The notes below the pieces were generated by a model, which had not been told where the DNA came from, made no database searches, and was given only the letters and a program-made list of their open reading frames with translations. The translations under genes were made by a program, and so were the position numbers. Shown here piece by piece: positions 13,621 to 27,101 of a stretch of 64,000 nt of DNA. Source of the stretch: Tyto alba (lineage: Eukaryota; Chordata; Aves; Strigiformes; Tytonidae); assembly GCF_018691265.1 (NCBI RefSeq), contig NW_024881313.1, positions 4,332,501-4,396,500 of the forward strand, given 5' to 3'. Position 1 is the stretch's first letter, and every line of letters begins with the position of its first letter.

Positions 13621-15447
13621 ATGCAGTTCCCATTGAACAAAGTTGAGAGGAGGAGATGCCTAATTTTTAATACGAGCAGTTTACAACCATTCACAGTTAA
13701 ACAGTTTATAGGATTCTTGGTAACAAAAGGTGGTCTAATTGTAGAGGAAAGGAAAACAATATAGTGAAGATATTTACAATGTGTGACCTATTTGAATTAT
13801 GATCTTGTTAACTATGCAAAAATGACAAAAAGCAGAACCATCCCAGTGAATTAAACGTTTAGCCTTTCATTAATGAACTATTTTAATATAGAAAATACGG
13901 AGGAGGCTAATTTTTCCCCTTTAACAACAAAAGAAGCTTGCACTTTGGGTGAACCTGTACTTTCTTAAGATTCAGCGCACTAGACTTCAGACTGGGGAAA
14001 AAATGACAATATTTTTTCTTTACAACTAGCCCACACTAGAGTGTTTAGTTTCTGCCAGTAAATCACATGCCAGAGTTTCTACTGCCCTTTTAAATCAATT
14101 GAAGGTGTGATTCCTTTCCCTGTGATTTTTGTTTAACTTCCCTTTTGTAGTTGATCTTAATTATTCTTATTTGCAGGCTTTAAATGTTGATGGACTGTGT
14201 CATTTATAACCCTTTTTCATTGCACAATGACCTTCATAGGGAAATCTCATACATGTTTTCATTGGGCTTTCATGGCATTTTTGTTTCATGCATGTAAGTG
14301 AAACTGGCAGTAAAAATTAGTACGCAGAAGTATGGCTTTCTGATTGAAATGAATGTTACAAAAAATCTCGTTGCACCACAGATAGAAACATTTAAAAACG
14401 TTTTGCAAACCTACACTGAAACCGTGGTAACACCAATTGCCAAACATAATGTCCCCAGTGAATGAAATTTTGGGTTTTTTCCTGGACAAAAGCAACGAAC
14501 TGTGAATTTTGCCCCTAGCCATAACACTGTAATCTCACTTGCAGTACTTCGACCCATTGCATCTTCTTACTGCTGTGCTTGGTGGGAGGAGTCGTACCCC
14601 GTGCAAAGTGAGGTGCAAAGAAACCCCATGTCCCTTGTTAGAGGATTTATTGGTCACCCTGTGAAGATAAACAGCTTTCTCCCAAGATATGCTGTCTCTG
14701 CCATGAAGCTGTTGCTGAGCTAACAAGGCAGTAGGGGTGCAAAGAGGTGACGCAGAGACGGGAACGGAGTCTGTTACAATGCAGTGATGGTAGTGTGTAA
14801 TAAAGTTAAAGCGGTTTAGGTGTGCTCAGCTCGAGTGCAGTAGCAGCAGTCTACCTGTGTCAGCATGTGGCTGGGCACAGGCTGCAGGAATGGAGAACAA
14901 AGCGGAGTCAACTAGATTTAACCTCCAGGGTAATCATAACCATCTACACATTGGCTCTTAGATTAAATTAGACATGGAAGTCTAGAACTAGTGGTTTGGT
15001 CTGATTATTTTCAGTAGCGGTGGTCAAAGACCACTTTTATATGTTCTTGCTTATTTGCCATAGTCGAAGTTGATCTGCCCTTTTTGAAATGATATGAGAT
15101 AGGTAAGCATGACAGTCCTTTGTGTTTTTGGGGGCCTATCCACTTCATGCAATTTCTGAATCGCAGACTTTCTGGCATATAAGGCAGATCACGTGAAAGC
15201 TTTAGCACTCGGACTGGGATGTTGTAACTAGTTCAAATTTGCCTTCCTTGCTGAAGGTTGATAACATCAGCAGCTGATCTCCGGGAACAAGATGACCCTC
15301 TTCCCCTCTTGGAAAGATGCAGCTCAACAGTTTGAAGTTAAAAAAACATGAACTAATTTGAGTTTAGCTAATTTATGGCTGTACGAGAACAGAACTTTCT
15401 CATCTTAGTTCTTCTTTGCTGTACTTCTGAGAAGGCTGTTCCAACTT

Positions 15448-15470
15448 CCCCCCCCCCCCCCCCCCCCCCC
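15448..15470. repeat. C23 homopolymer
   Basis: Twenty-three consecutive C on the + strand, the longest C run in the window. The complementary G23 on the template strand could form a quadruplex and the C strand an i-motif. The count should be checked against reads, because assemblies often miscount such runs. Confidence 0.85.
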
Positions 15471-18400
15471 ATTTTGGCCAGGATGACATTAGCTGACTGT
15501 TTGTGTTCTCCTGTTTTTGTTTGTTTTCTATTTTTCAGGAAGCAAGGCAAATCACATGCTTTATCACTCCTTTTCTTTTTCTCCTTCCAATTTCCACTTT
15601 TAAATACACTGTCTGGTTTCAACCAACCCTGATTCAAGAGTAGAAATATCAGAGTTGTATCATTCCCTTAAGTTATGTTTTAAAAATTCAATTAAAAAAC
15701 CGGGGGGGAGGGCACAGGGCATGGAATAAAGGAGAGAAGCTGGTTTTCTGGAGAAAGAGACCGTAGGAGAAAGGAAAAGATAGTGGCCTAAGCCTAATTG
15801 TATACCAGAGAATCTGAGGGGAGAAAAGCCCCTGTGGTAATTGGGATTTCTTCTTTTGCTTCAAGTGTTCACAAAAGTCTTTGGGCTTTGCATTTGTATT
15901 TTCCTCATGGCTGCTGTTACAGCTCTAGTATGAGCAGTATCTTCTGGGTGGCTGCTCCAAATAAAATCCTCACCAGTTTCTTTTTTAGGAAGTTCTGTAC
16001 ACTACCTGAGAATAAATCAGATTGAAAAGATTATGCTTTTGATGCTGGATTTTAAGTGAAAGTATCATCGGTAGCGGAAGTTCAGTACAAAAAAAGCAGA
16101 AATGGGCTATTTAGGCTGCACGTTATAAGTAAGTGTTTCTGTCCCACTGCTTAAACGGATGGCTGCTTTCTCGTGTATTAAGCAGAGTAACTTCTGACAG
16201 TAGTTTGGAAGAAATGTATCCATAAGTGATAGAAATGTGTTCTTTGATGGTGTGTGAGCTAAGTGATGAAGAGGCTGCAGTGTTTTCTGCTGGGTATGAA
16301 TGCTCTCAGTAGGGCTCAGACAGCACGGTTTTTAGGTAGCAAAATACCATTTCAGTGCCCATTACTGCAGCGTGACATGCAGTTAGTCTATTTTTATTGC
16401 ATTAATAAACAGAGCTTTGTCCTCCTGTGGCTGTTGGTGTTGATTCTAAACTTAATCAGAAGATATCCTTTATGGCTGAAGGGGAAATTAAGGGTTTGGG
16501 TGCTGTTGATGCTTAAACTGGTATTGCGTTTCCTGTTGAATAATATCCTGGTTTATCTGTTTAAAAGGAAAAAAGCTAGCCCGCTATTCTGTTACCAAGC
16601 AGCTTAGAGGGCAATATGAGGAAGCTCTATTTGATCTCTCTGCTCCCCCCATTCTCTCTGTTCAGTAGCTCCACTGTGTCCCGTTCTAACCTTTTCTGAG
16701 GGAAAATGTGAGCATGCTATAGGTGAAAATACTGTGCTCTGAGGATATAGGCAGTACTGCCAGCAGTTCAGCAAAGGTGAACTAACGTATTTGGCTCATA
16801 ATAGCATTTTCTTCTATAATACAGTTTCACTCCATCCACCCTGTCACAAATTAAGGTTGTTTTGAATGGGATAGCTATCATTTACAACCTTTTTGAGGTA
16901 GGGCAAATACAAGCTGTTGTCCTAGCTGTTTAGTATGGGCACATTAAGGTCTTCTGATTTCCACACTGCTCCAGTCTCATTGAATGGTCTTTCTCTTATC
17001 TTCCTTGTACTGCTGTACTTTCTTTCATGCCGACAACTTTATTTTGCATTCTGCTGAGAGAAGGTAATGATGAGGATTGCATCATATTATTTATAAAAGG
17101 TTATTTCACCCCAGCTAAAAGACTTTACTGTCTATATACTGTTGTTGCCAGACTCAGGAGAATGACATAATTGACCAGGCATGGAAATGGCCATAAGTCC
17201 TTGTCCTAAACAGACTTACCTAGACCACAAGGCTGGATTTTGTTTGACAGTAGTCAAAACCATAAAGTTTTACACTGTCAAAGTGAGGTTGCTATAAGGA
17301 GCTGAGGCATCTCTGATGAACTATCTGAAATAAAGCATCAGTGCTTGGCAAACAACTACTCATCAGTAGTTCTAACTAGAAAAATCCTGTGGAGGAATGT
17401 AATAAATAATCAAAATTAAATACGTTTTAATCAGATTTCCAATTAAAAACATAGAGGGTTCATTCATGTGTATTGCACAGTAGAGAGGTTCTCCGCAATG
17501 GTCTTCTTACAAGCACTTTGCTATTGAACAACAGTGCAGAAATCAGTGTATAGCAAAACATCATAAGATGCAAGAAACTCTGATTTTTTCCGTATAGTTA
17601 ATTTAAAAATCACTTAAAAATGTAGTACACGTTGTAGATCTTTAAGTGTTGTGTGATAAAGAAACAACTGAACATTGTTTTAATTGTTCTCTTCCTCGGG
17701 TTCTTAATTCAGAACATAAAGGAGTTTGCCTTAAGAGTTAGGTGGAATGGTTAGTCTTCCAGGTAATTTTATTTAAAATTTAATTGCTTTTGCTGCTTTG
17801 TAGGGTGCTGGTGGTATGATATTAGGTAGAGTCCTAATGGAGAGCCTTTTGTGGGACTCGAATTTTGACTGTGAGGTCTTGTGTTTAACCTCAGGGTCTG
17901 AATTGTTGAACCATTAACACAGATTACTTTCCCAAAATGTTGATTAGGTATTAGATTTGGAAAGAAGAAAGCAGTGAAACAGAGCTTCTTATAATTCACT
18001 CTGCTGCTCTTCATATCGCAATTCCATTGTTTTACTAATTTTTTGTCACTGTGGTCTTGTAGAATAGACAAGACCTGAATTTTAAAACTTGAGTCATGAT
18101 CCCTCTTCTCCCACAGCTTTCATCATTTATTTAAGGGTATGAAAAAGAGATTTGTATTTTTTCCTTAGTGTATTGCTCCGAAAACTGAAATGTTAAGCAA
18201 GAGAAGTGAGATAGAAAAAACCTCTGCTGTGGCTTGTAGCATAAATACCCTATAACCTTTCACACAGTCCAGGTGTTCAGCTTCTCCCCTTTCCTCAAAC
18301 CTATTTTGAAATTGTTCTGTTTGGGGTCTCGGTAAGGATCTGGTGGCATCCCATGTCATTCTGTAACCTGACACAGCTGGAGGCATGCCAGGGCTGTTAG

Positions 18401-21400
18401 GAATCATCTGCAGCTTCATAACCTTGGCATGTGTCATGCGTGTTTGTCCCCGTCAGCAGCTTCACATTCCAGCACCAAAAGGCTGAATTATTACAGGTGA
18501 TTTGCAATGAGTTGCAGTTTTGTCATTAGGTATTTGTTCTGTAATTACAGGAAGGGGATAGGGTGTGTGAGGACAGCAAGAGAAAGTCACTGAAAATGGA
18601 TAATAGCTGGTATGATTTCTCAGTTTTAGTGGGGCTGAACATTCTGTTCTGCTTGCCTTTAAAAAAAGAAAGAGTGGTCTTGATGCATTTGCACCGTGCT
18701 AAGGAATGAAATACTACTGTGTGCATGCTGCTAGAAATGGAGGCTTCCGCAGTACAGCAAACCTATGGAAAAGCATCCCCAGGATGGCAGTCATGCTGCT
18801 GCAAAAATGCATAGGAAAGAAGAGGCTGCCAGAGCAGGCTGCTGTCAGTTTTAAGGTTTTGAATGTTGCTCCTTTTGTCTCTATAGTTAATCTGCAATAG
18901 GTCATGGGGGAGTAGAAGCGGAGAAGCCACGTCAGGGTTAAGTCACCATTGCTTCTACATTCTCTACAAAGCTTATAGCTAGAGGAATTAATAAACCCTG
19001 GAGGTGGTAACATGTTAAACAATCTATTTTCTTTTTTTTTCCCTCTTTCCACCCCCCCTTTTTTTTTTGTTTTCAGTGTATGCACATATTTAGCTACCGT
19101 AAATCTTCCCCAGCCCTTCCTGGAAGATGACAACAGTAGATCACTTTCTTAGGTTCACTAGGAACAAAATTTAAAGACTACTGTATCTCTTTCTAATAGC
19201 TTTTGAATATGTTGTTGGGTATATTCTGCAATTCAGCTGTGGGGTTGAACTCTCAGATGGTAAGTTTCCAGAAACTTTATGCAGGCTTTGGGGCATGGGG
19301 GAGTTAAGTGACAGGGAGAACTGTTGAGTTTCCCTTTATTTTGCAGTCAGTTGATGTGCATGGAGCTCAAACAGGGCTGTTGCTGCCTGGCCAGTAACAG
19401 GTATAGGGTTGCATATTTAAAGCAGTGGGACATGCTGAGGATAGCATGTGTGGGATTTAGAGTGCGTGCATTGGCACTGGCAGGGAAGAGTTTGAGGACA
19501 GTAGAAGTAGTACTGCGGAAGGTAGGGTGGCCACTGAGGTGGAGACTGAAGGTATAAGTGACATATAACAAATCCAGCAGAAACTGGTTCGGCATTTCCT
19601 CATGTTCATAAACCAGAAGGTCTTCTAAGCTGAATTTTGGGATAAAATCACATGGGTTTAGGTCAGAGAAGTTTTATTTTAGAAAGACCACTCTAGAAGT
19701 AACTGTGGAGGTGCTTTTGGGAGGTAATGATGAATGAATGCATAATTTGGCCTCTGAAGCAAGAAGTGGGGGATATCTAGTGACTTTAAAGTGCTGTGAA
19801 GTTCTGCTATTGGGGGATGCAACTGTGCTGCTTGGATTTGACACAGTACTTGGAAACAAACTGTGGTGCTCTTCCCATATGATTGCTGGAGGTCTGCAAA
19901 GTGAGATTACTGGTTATAGTTTTTCTTAAATCACTAATAGAGTTACTGGATTTTGACTTAGAGTTCCCTGGTTCAATTTCTTGTAGAATCTCTGAATTAC
20001 AAGTAACTTGCTAGACTGATGCTGTTTAATTCGTCTTGTATAAGAGAATTTGCAAAACAGTATCTTGAGAGCTGCTAGGGTATGGTTACAGAAGAGCTGA
20101 ATCCATTAGGTCTAGCCCAGGTTTATGAGAGTTCATGGGGGTAAGGAGCAGTCGTTAATAGGAATGCATTTGTCATCTTCATAAAGTTTATAACTACAAC
20201 TGGCATTTTTTAGCCTGTTGATACCTGAAAAGAGATATTATTTGTGACGCTTGTAGTTGGAGAGTTCAGGGTAGGGGAATGTAAACCACTTGATTAAAAC
20301 CTGCTGTGCTAATTGTTTTACTCTTGGGGAAAAATACATGAATGTTTTACTTGAAAATATTTCCTTTAAAAATGTTAACTTTCAGAGGAATGTTGGAGGA
20401 CTTTAAATAAATAAACAAAATGGAGCTGTGATGATTACATCTTCTACTTGGCTCTTGAGTGCGTGTATTTCAATTTAAAATGGCTACAAATTGAATCTGA
20501 GCAACTTTTAGCTTTGCTTATGGTAATAACTGTATCTTATTCCTTCAGAACTTTTATGCAGCTGGTTTAAGTAAAATAAATGCAGATTTCCTTTAATAGC
20601 CTCCCAGTGTATTTAACTACTATTAGACTTTCCTGAGGCTTCTTGATGTGAAGTTCCCTTGCACCATCATTAATATAATTGTTATAATTAATATAACAGA
20701 GAATTACTGTATTTAGTACTTTCTAAATTGTTTTAATAGGTTTAGAGTATGTATTTGTTCTTCTTGAAACTCTATTTGCAATTCTAACTTTCTTGGGCAC
20801 CTGAAGAGAGACTTAATAACTATGTAAATCTCCTGAGGCATGATCCCAAGCTGATAAAGCACTTTCTGACTGAGTTTCAAACCAGACTGCTGTGGGAGAG
20901 TTCATTTTTTAGCTGATAGCTTTGCTAGCATTTGTGTGTGTCATGGCAACAGGTATGAGATTACTTAGACTGGAAAAAGAGACCTTACTCATCTGATATC
21001 ATAGCTTTACTTCTGTAACATCTTTTCTGGGAAATTAATGCTTGTATTATTCTATCCTGTGTCACGTAATCAGAAGAAAATAGATGCATTTACTTTAGTA
21101 GTATAATGATTGTCTTGAGTCTGTGACAACTCAACCTGAAAACGTAAAGTGCTGTAATGCTAGTGGACGAGGAGCAGAGAGTGAACAAAAGGATCTCGGA
21201 GTGAAAGACAGTTTTGGTTGTTGTATCTTTCTGTGGCTTGTTCAGCAGATGTCTAATTTGAGTTTGCCTTTGTCTGTCTTACCTTGTGTCCTTTTAATAA
21301 TTGTCTGCCCTGATTCAATTTGGAGTCATGCGCTCTGATGTAGAGCAATGTTTCTGAAAGAAATGCTGACAAGAAAGTTACAACTCTGAGTATGGGACTA

Positions 21401-21890
21401 CTTTGGAAATTGAGAGAATTTTAACCTTGGGCACCATATATTGTATTTACGTAAGTATATTATTTTCTCAGAGATGAAACCATCGTTCCTTTATACACAT
21501 ACTGAGAAGCATCATGTTGTGTTTGTGATGTGGCTCGTAGCTCCATTAAATTACAACTACGTGGTTTATGATATGTACTTCTCTGTAATCTGTGTAGAAC
21601 AGATTATTTGGCTCCCCCAAAGAATATTTTGTACAGATGGTGGGCTATCTCTACATCATGATTCTTAAAAAATAAGTCTGTTGAGCATCCTAAAAGGTTT
21701 TCTCATTCCTAAGAAGGAGAGCGGATGGTGTTTGTAGAACTGGTTGTGTTTACTCATTGGTAAATTCTCCAAATCAGGTATTTATCTTAAAAGAAACCCC
21801 ATATAAAAGAGAAAAACTATTTCATGTGGTATTACCTCTAGATTACTTTGCAGAAGGGTTAATGAAGTTCTTTCATATGTAAAACTTACC

Positions 21891-21919
21891 ATATATATAT
21901 ATTTTATATATAAAAATAT
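21891..21919. repeat. (AT)n microsatellite
   Basis: ATATATATATATTTTATATATAAAA-type sequence, largely self-complementary. No gene is associated with it. Confidence 0.7.
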
Positions 21920-24900
21920 CACAAGTTATGGAGAACTACAGATAAACTTTTTTTTCTCAATAATCTTTTGCATTACACTGGAGTTCAGAGTTTTGACTAT
22001 AATTTTGAGATTTCTGTAGGGGTTTAGCATGTGAACTGTAAAATAAAATTAAATGCTAGAAATATGTATGGGGAAAAGAGGGGGAAAAGTGTGACAATAA
22101 AATCCAGAAAAAAATTGTCAGCCTCATAGAGTAGTATCTGACACTTCTGTTAACACAACTCTGAATGTTGTCACTTATTCCCTGAAACATTGTTTTCCTG
22201 AAGAAGTTACCTTTGGGACATACTCTAGCATCTCTAGATGTGTATCACAGATCTGCCTTTTGAAACGTAGCAAAGAAAAATGGCTAATCACTTGAACAAT
22301 CTTAATCTCCTTTTGCTATGTTCATTAAAACAGTTTTTTGCTCCAGAGGATTTAACTCCATGCTTCAAAAGCTGATTAACAAAGCACCTAAGTGCTTATG
22401 TTGTCAAAACATCATCACCAGAGTCCATTGCTAATTGCATGAAAAACTGTAAGTCCATTTTCTCTGGTGGTCCCCAACTACTTCTGTAGTTGAAGACACC
22501 TTTGTATCAGTTGGGTTTATACTGTTTCTTAGCACTGTCAAGTTAGTATTTATTTTTAAAAGTAATAAAAATCATTTAAACACCTCATGGCTGTCTCCCT
22601 ATCTTGATGATGTATTTATCTTCATCCTTCTTCTAAAATACTACGCGCTCATCATGTTTAACTCGTCTAAAACATGGTGTTACCATGAAGACATCCTTGC
22701 TAGTGGTCTCTGAGGAATGTCACCGCTTCAGTGCTCTTCAGTCTCCCAAACAATGTCTGATGCAAACAGAGATTGTTGGAACATACCCATTTACGTTATG
22801 TTCATAAAGAAAGCAAACAAGTTAAAATGAGGTATCATTTGTATGGCAGTTTTTGCCTGTGTGGAAGTCAGGCTCGTGTCGAGGGGATGTGGAGCGGGAT
22901 ATACGTAGCAAGATGTCTGATGGAAATCAGATTGATGCCCCTAGTAGTGAAAATTCCAGTAATGAACCTTTCTGAAAAGAACATAAGCAATTGCAGTGAA
23001 AACGCTTTATTCATCTAGGGTGTGTGGTCTTGTGACTTCCACAGCTGCTTGTTTTCTGAGCCACTGGCAAAGCAATGCAAAGTGGGACCACTCGGGATCC
23101 ATCTGTCCTCTGGTTTTATGTGAAACAGTTGCAATCTGATTGTTTGTTGCCAGCAGGTATTTCCATCTTTGTAGTGATTCGTGAAACCCTGCCGTTCTCT
23201 ACTGAGAGCCTTATGACAAACCATTGAAACTCAAAAATGCTTTGCTGAAAGATGTCATAATCCTGTACTGGAACGTCTGAGGCCACAGCAGGAGCGCAGG
23301 CAGCTGTGGCGTGCTATCATGAACCACGTGGAGGGGCTGAATAGATGGACTTTCTCACAGCCACAGAAGTGGTTCTGTCAAATACCTAGGCAGTGGAAAG
23401 TATGAAGGTGGGACAAAACTTAACACTTTGTGCAAAAATCAAGGTCATGATAGCTGATGAGCTCACAAGATTTATGGGCGTACTCATATATCTCGGTGCT
23501 TGTATTATCCCGCTGTTGTCCCTAATGGTCATTTCCTTGATGTCGTTTTTGGGGCTACTGGTTTCCTGTTCCTTAATAATGACATGCTCTCATTTTCTTT
23601 CAAATTCTCATCTGCATCACCTTTCACTGTGCAATCACTTAGCGCAAATGTAAGCAGGTGTAAAAATTTTAACTTTCATCTTAGTTGAAACTTTGAGTGA
23701 ATTCTGACTCAGAAGGAGGCTTGTTCTTAGAGGCACAGCCACCTTTGTCCTCTCTTAGCCACGGTGTATTATGTATCACAGGTCTCATTTTTGCCTCATG
23801 AACTTTTCACAGAGCAAATTACCATTTATCTGAGGCTTCATAGGGTACAGTTCCTGCACGCTTCATTTTATCCTGGCTGGTAAACTCCGTAATGACAAAT
23901 TAATTGCTTCCACTTTCAAGTGCTTCGCTGGAGAGGTCTGACTCCAGAGTCCTTTTGCATGACAGTGGTAATATTTTGAAAAGTAAAATCTCTGCTCTGT
24001 TTCTGTAGCCATGGCCCAGTGCAGTCTACCTATTTTCCACTACGGCAGCTATTTCAAGAATTGAACTTTGACTACATTGTTACCGATATGCTACAGTGCT
24101 GCCTGGCTTGCAGTTTGTGGAAGGTAGTGCCTGATTTCACAAGGGCAGCCTACGTCTGTCTGCCACTACTGCGCTGTGATTATTTCAGAGTGGGAGCATC
24201 TGATAAGGGCGTTCTCTAACTTCATCTTCTGTGTTCTGCTGCCAGTGCAGTCATCATGTCCTGACAGCCCAAAAGATGAATGTAACACATCACAGGAATT
24301 CTAAAAACAAATGTCTTCAGTCCTATTTGCACATAGTTCTTAACCAGTTAGACTCGGTTCTTCTAATCCTATTTCACTTTGGTATCTGAGTTGTTTAATC
24401 TCAGGGCCTCCACTGTTTACCCTCTTATCATGTACGTTACTCCCCAAAGGTAGTAAGATTAAGCTGTGTGAAGAAGGGTTGCAGGATCAAGCCATTTGTT
24501 CGTCCAAGCCTATACCAGAGGCTATAGCATATAAACCAAATAAATCTTAACAACTGTTTAAAATACCTGGAAAATTGTTTTGTAAATACCTGTTCCTTTC
24601 TTATATCTCTTATTTTCTGAGTTCATTTTGGTTTTGAATAGTATTGCTTACTCTCTCACATCCTAGGCAGGAAACAGCAACAAAGACAGAGACAGTTTTC
24701 CATGTGACATACAGAAATTTATCCCTATCTATAGCTTGCTGTAAACTGAATTTGCATAGTTACATTCTTTCCAAAATCATGATGGGGAAAGTATCAAAGT
24801 ACAAACAGTTTTTCCTTAATTTGTTCTGCAGTTTTGAGTTGGTATGATGCACTCTGTGATTTCCAGGAGTCACGGAGAATGAAGGGTGAAATCTTATGCT

Positions 24901-25064
24901 CAGCTTCAAATGACTTACTTTTTCGAGTTACATTTGGCTTTGCAAAATTATTAAATTCAGAAAGCCTTTTTTGTGCCCCGGTTCGCGTTCTTATCCTAGG
25001 CTCAGCTCTTGCACACTGTTACTGTACCTTTTGTTCCTGTCCAGCATTTTATCTGGTTTATCTC

Positions 25065-25251
25065 TGAGGTCTCAAAAGACTAGTTGCTCATCTGAACAGG
25101 CGAGCTGCTCCCTGTCCTGGCAGTATCTGAGAGTCCAAATGTCTGGCTTGTCTTTTGGTGAAAGTACCTGTTCATTTGTCAGGTCAAATACAGATGTGAA
25201 TTTTGTTACCGGAGATAATTTCTTGTTGGTCTTCAGATTTCCTCTGAAGTG
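25065..25251 (-). repeat. Inverted repeat, left arm
   Basis: The reverse complement of this 187-base segment aligns without gaps to 26914-27101. I count about 16 differences by eye (roughly 91% identity), mostly transitions. Weaker similarity continues on the inner side to about 25320. Read on the - strand it is open for 64 codons and contains NLKTNKKLSPVTKFTS and KDKPDIWTLR. I do not recognise the family. It is probably an unclassified interspersed repeat or a local duplication. Confidence 0.9.
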
Positions 25252-26913
25252 AAAAACCTGCTGCATAGCTGCTATAAGCAGGTTGGAGGGGGGGGAGAAG
25301 GAGAGAGAACACGTTAGAATGGGTAAAACGAATCAAGAGTTATAGCAGTTCTCACATACAGCAGTATTTTCTGGTTGAGCTCAGAGCCAAATGCCGGTAG
25401 CTTGTCACGTCCATGAAGTTCCAGGCATAGCAAGATGGCAGCAATCATGCTGAATGCACCAATTCCTCAAACTGGGAGTTCTCCCAGAAACAGCTGTGAG
25501 ATGTGGCTGAGGGCAGGAGGGAAAAAAATGCTGCTGCTTATCCAGTGGAGGGAACTGTTCCTTATGGCCTTATATTGCTGAGAACATGAGATACTGCCAC
25601 CTGGAAGAGGCAACAGTCTCCTGGGACTGCTGTTTTCAGGAGTTCTGTATGTTTCAGTGGGCTGACATTCCTAGCTTAAAATTTCTTGATGATCTTGAGC
25701 TAGTTTCAGGAGTGTATGCATTTTTAGGATTTTGGTTTTTTAAAGTTTTGTATGTGTGTGGTCAAAATACACAAATAAATAAGCTGATAAATACACAGCT
25801 AAACTACTGTTAAAAAGCATTCCTTTTTTTAACTGAAACACTGATTTTTGAAAAAAAAAAAAAAAAAAAACCAAAAATCTTTTTTTGCTACTAATTTATG
25901 ACTGGCTGCCCTAAGTGGAGTATTGAAGCTGAGTACTTTTTTGAAGAACATGCCATAATTTTGGTATTTGAGATACAATATAGTTCCTAGCTAAATCTCT
26001 TTGTGCAGCCAAAAATCCTACTCAAAATACTACTTCCATATTAGTCTGTTTTTTCTTTTTTTTCCCCCACATTTTCTTTCATTACTTTCATTTCAATCAT
26101 CCTTCCCATACATAGGTGGATGGTGGTAAATTCTGCTCTGTTGCAGATTATTTGGGAACCTCATTAAAGCTTTGAAGACAGCAGGACTTGTATTAAAATA
26201 TTTAGTTGATCCTGATATTGCGGAAGTAGTAGTGCAGCTGGTTGTGATGACAAAAGTAAACATCAGATGAGATCAGAAAATACATACATCATAGAACTTG
26301 CTGTCCTTTTGGTGTGAACTGATTCTCTTTGTCAACTCTGTACTTCAAAGAATGCTTCAGACTGTGTGTATGGAGGGAGCTGAAATTATGGGTCTTGCAA
26401 AAAAAACACTTCAGGGAGCAGTCAGGAAGTTAAAGGAAGTTTGGAAAAACAGATCAAGAAATAAATGCTGATGATGCCAGAGACTGGCACAAACTAAGCT
26501 GGGAAATTCTGAACTGGGAAGGGTTTAGTTTTCCCTTTCAGAGGTTGGCTTCTATTAAATAGATAAGGTGCAAAGTTGCCTGTCAGGTTATTCTCTCCAT
26601 TCTTGTTTCAAAGTAAAGGAGAGGGGTTAAAGAGAAATACTTAGAAGAGCAAAAGAAAGAAAGGTTCTGCTAAATAGTATGTCCTTCTGTGTTCATGTTG
26701 TCAAGATGTTCTTGTTTTGTCAGTAAGGCTATTTGTTTCTGATAGTTCCTTCTTCTACACCTGTTCAGCAGATAACTTAAAATACTAAACCACCTGTGAT
26801 CTGTAAAGCAGTTGCAGTAAGACCTCTCAATGAACTTACATTTTCTGTTTCAAAAAATGTTTTTAATTGTATCTGTTCCTCTCCCTCTGACCTGCTACGC
26901 AGCACGTTTGTTT
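25252..26913. other. Spacer between the inverted arms
   Basis: This 1.66-kb AT-rich spacer contains an A20 run at 25851-25870 and no recognisable gene. If the arms pair in RNA, it would form the loop. Confidence 0.6.
25851..25870. repeat. A20 homopolymer
   Basis: Twenty consecutive A, followed by CCAAAAATCTTTTTTT. No retroposon body is recognisable upstream. Confidence 0.85.
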
Positions 26914-27101
26914 CACTTCAGAGGAAATTTGAAGACCAACAAGAAATTATCTCCAGTAACAAAATTCACGTCTGCATTTGACCTGCCAAATAAACAGGTG
27001 CTTTTACAAAAAGACAAGCCAGACATTTGGACTCTCAGGTGCTGCCAGGGCAGGAAGCAGCTCGCCTGTTCAGATGAGCAACCAGTCTTTCGAGACCTGA
27101 G
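26914..27101 (+). repeat. Inverted repeat, right arm
   Basis: This is the second copy of the left-arm sequence, in the opposite orientation and 1.66 kb away. Inner-flank similarity reaches back to about 26865, including a shared GACCTGCT-ACGCAGCA stretch that carries an insertion in the left copy. It sits in a 125-codon open frame on the + strand, but about half of the base differences between the arms change the amino acid. That argues against selection on the peptide. Both arms lie inside JAZF1 intron 1 and would occur in the same pre-mRNA. Confidence 0.9.

Larger units (their letters stand above)
1..25064 (+). other. JAZF1: JAZF1 intron 1, upstream block
   Basis: This AT-rich block is assigned to intron 1 because exon 2 lies downstream on the same strand and exon 1 was not found. 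No ORF in it resembles a known protein. Many apparent ORFs start at non-ATG codons and run through T-rich tracts or homopolymers. It holds the simple repeats listed separately, a GC-rich 10-bp hairpin at 7174-7196, and otherwise unremarkable sequence. I see no tRNA, snRNA or intact transposon gene. Old repeats or conserved noncoding elements without an obvious signature could be present and cannot be recognised by eye. Confidence 0.75.

Noticed and set aside
18714..19133. 139-codon ORF on the - strand
   Set aside because: It reads through poly-pyrimidine runs, has no recognisable domain, and no splice or promoter context supports it.
20655..20700. AT-rich near-palindrome
   Set aside because: Arms are not exact reverse complements and the AT content makes this expected by chance.
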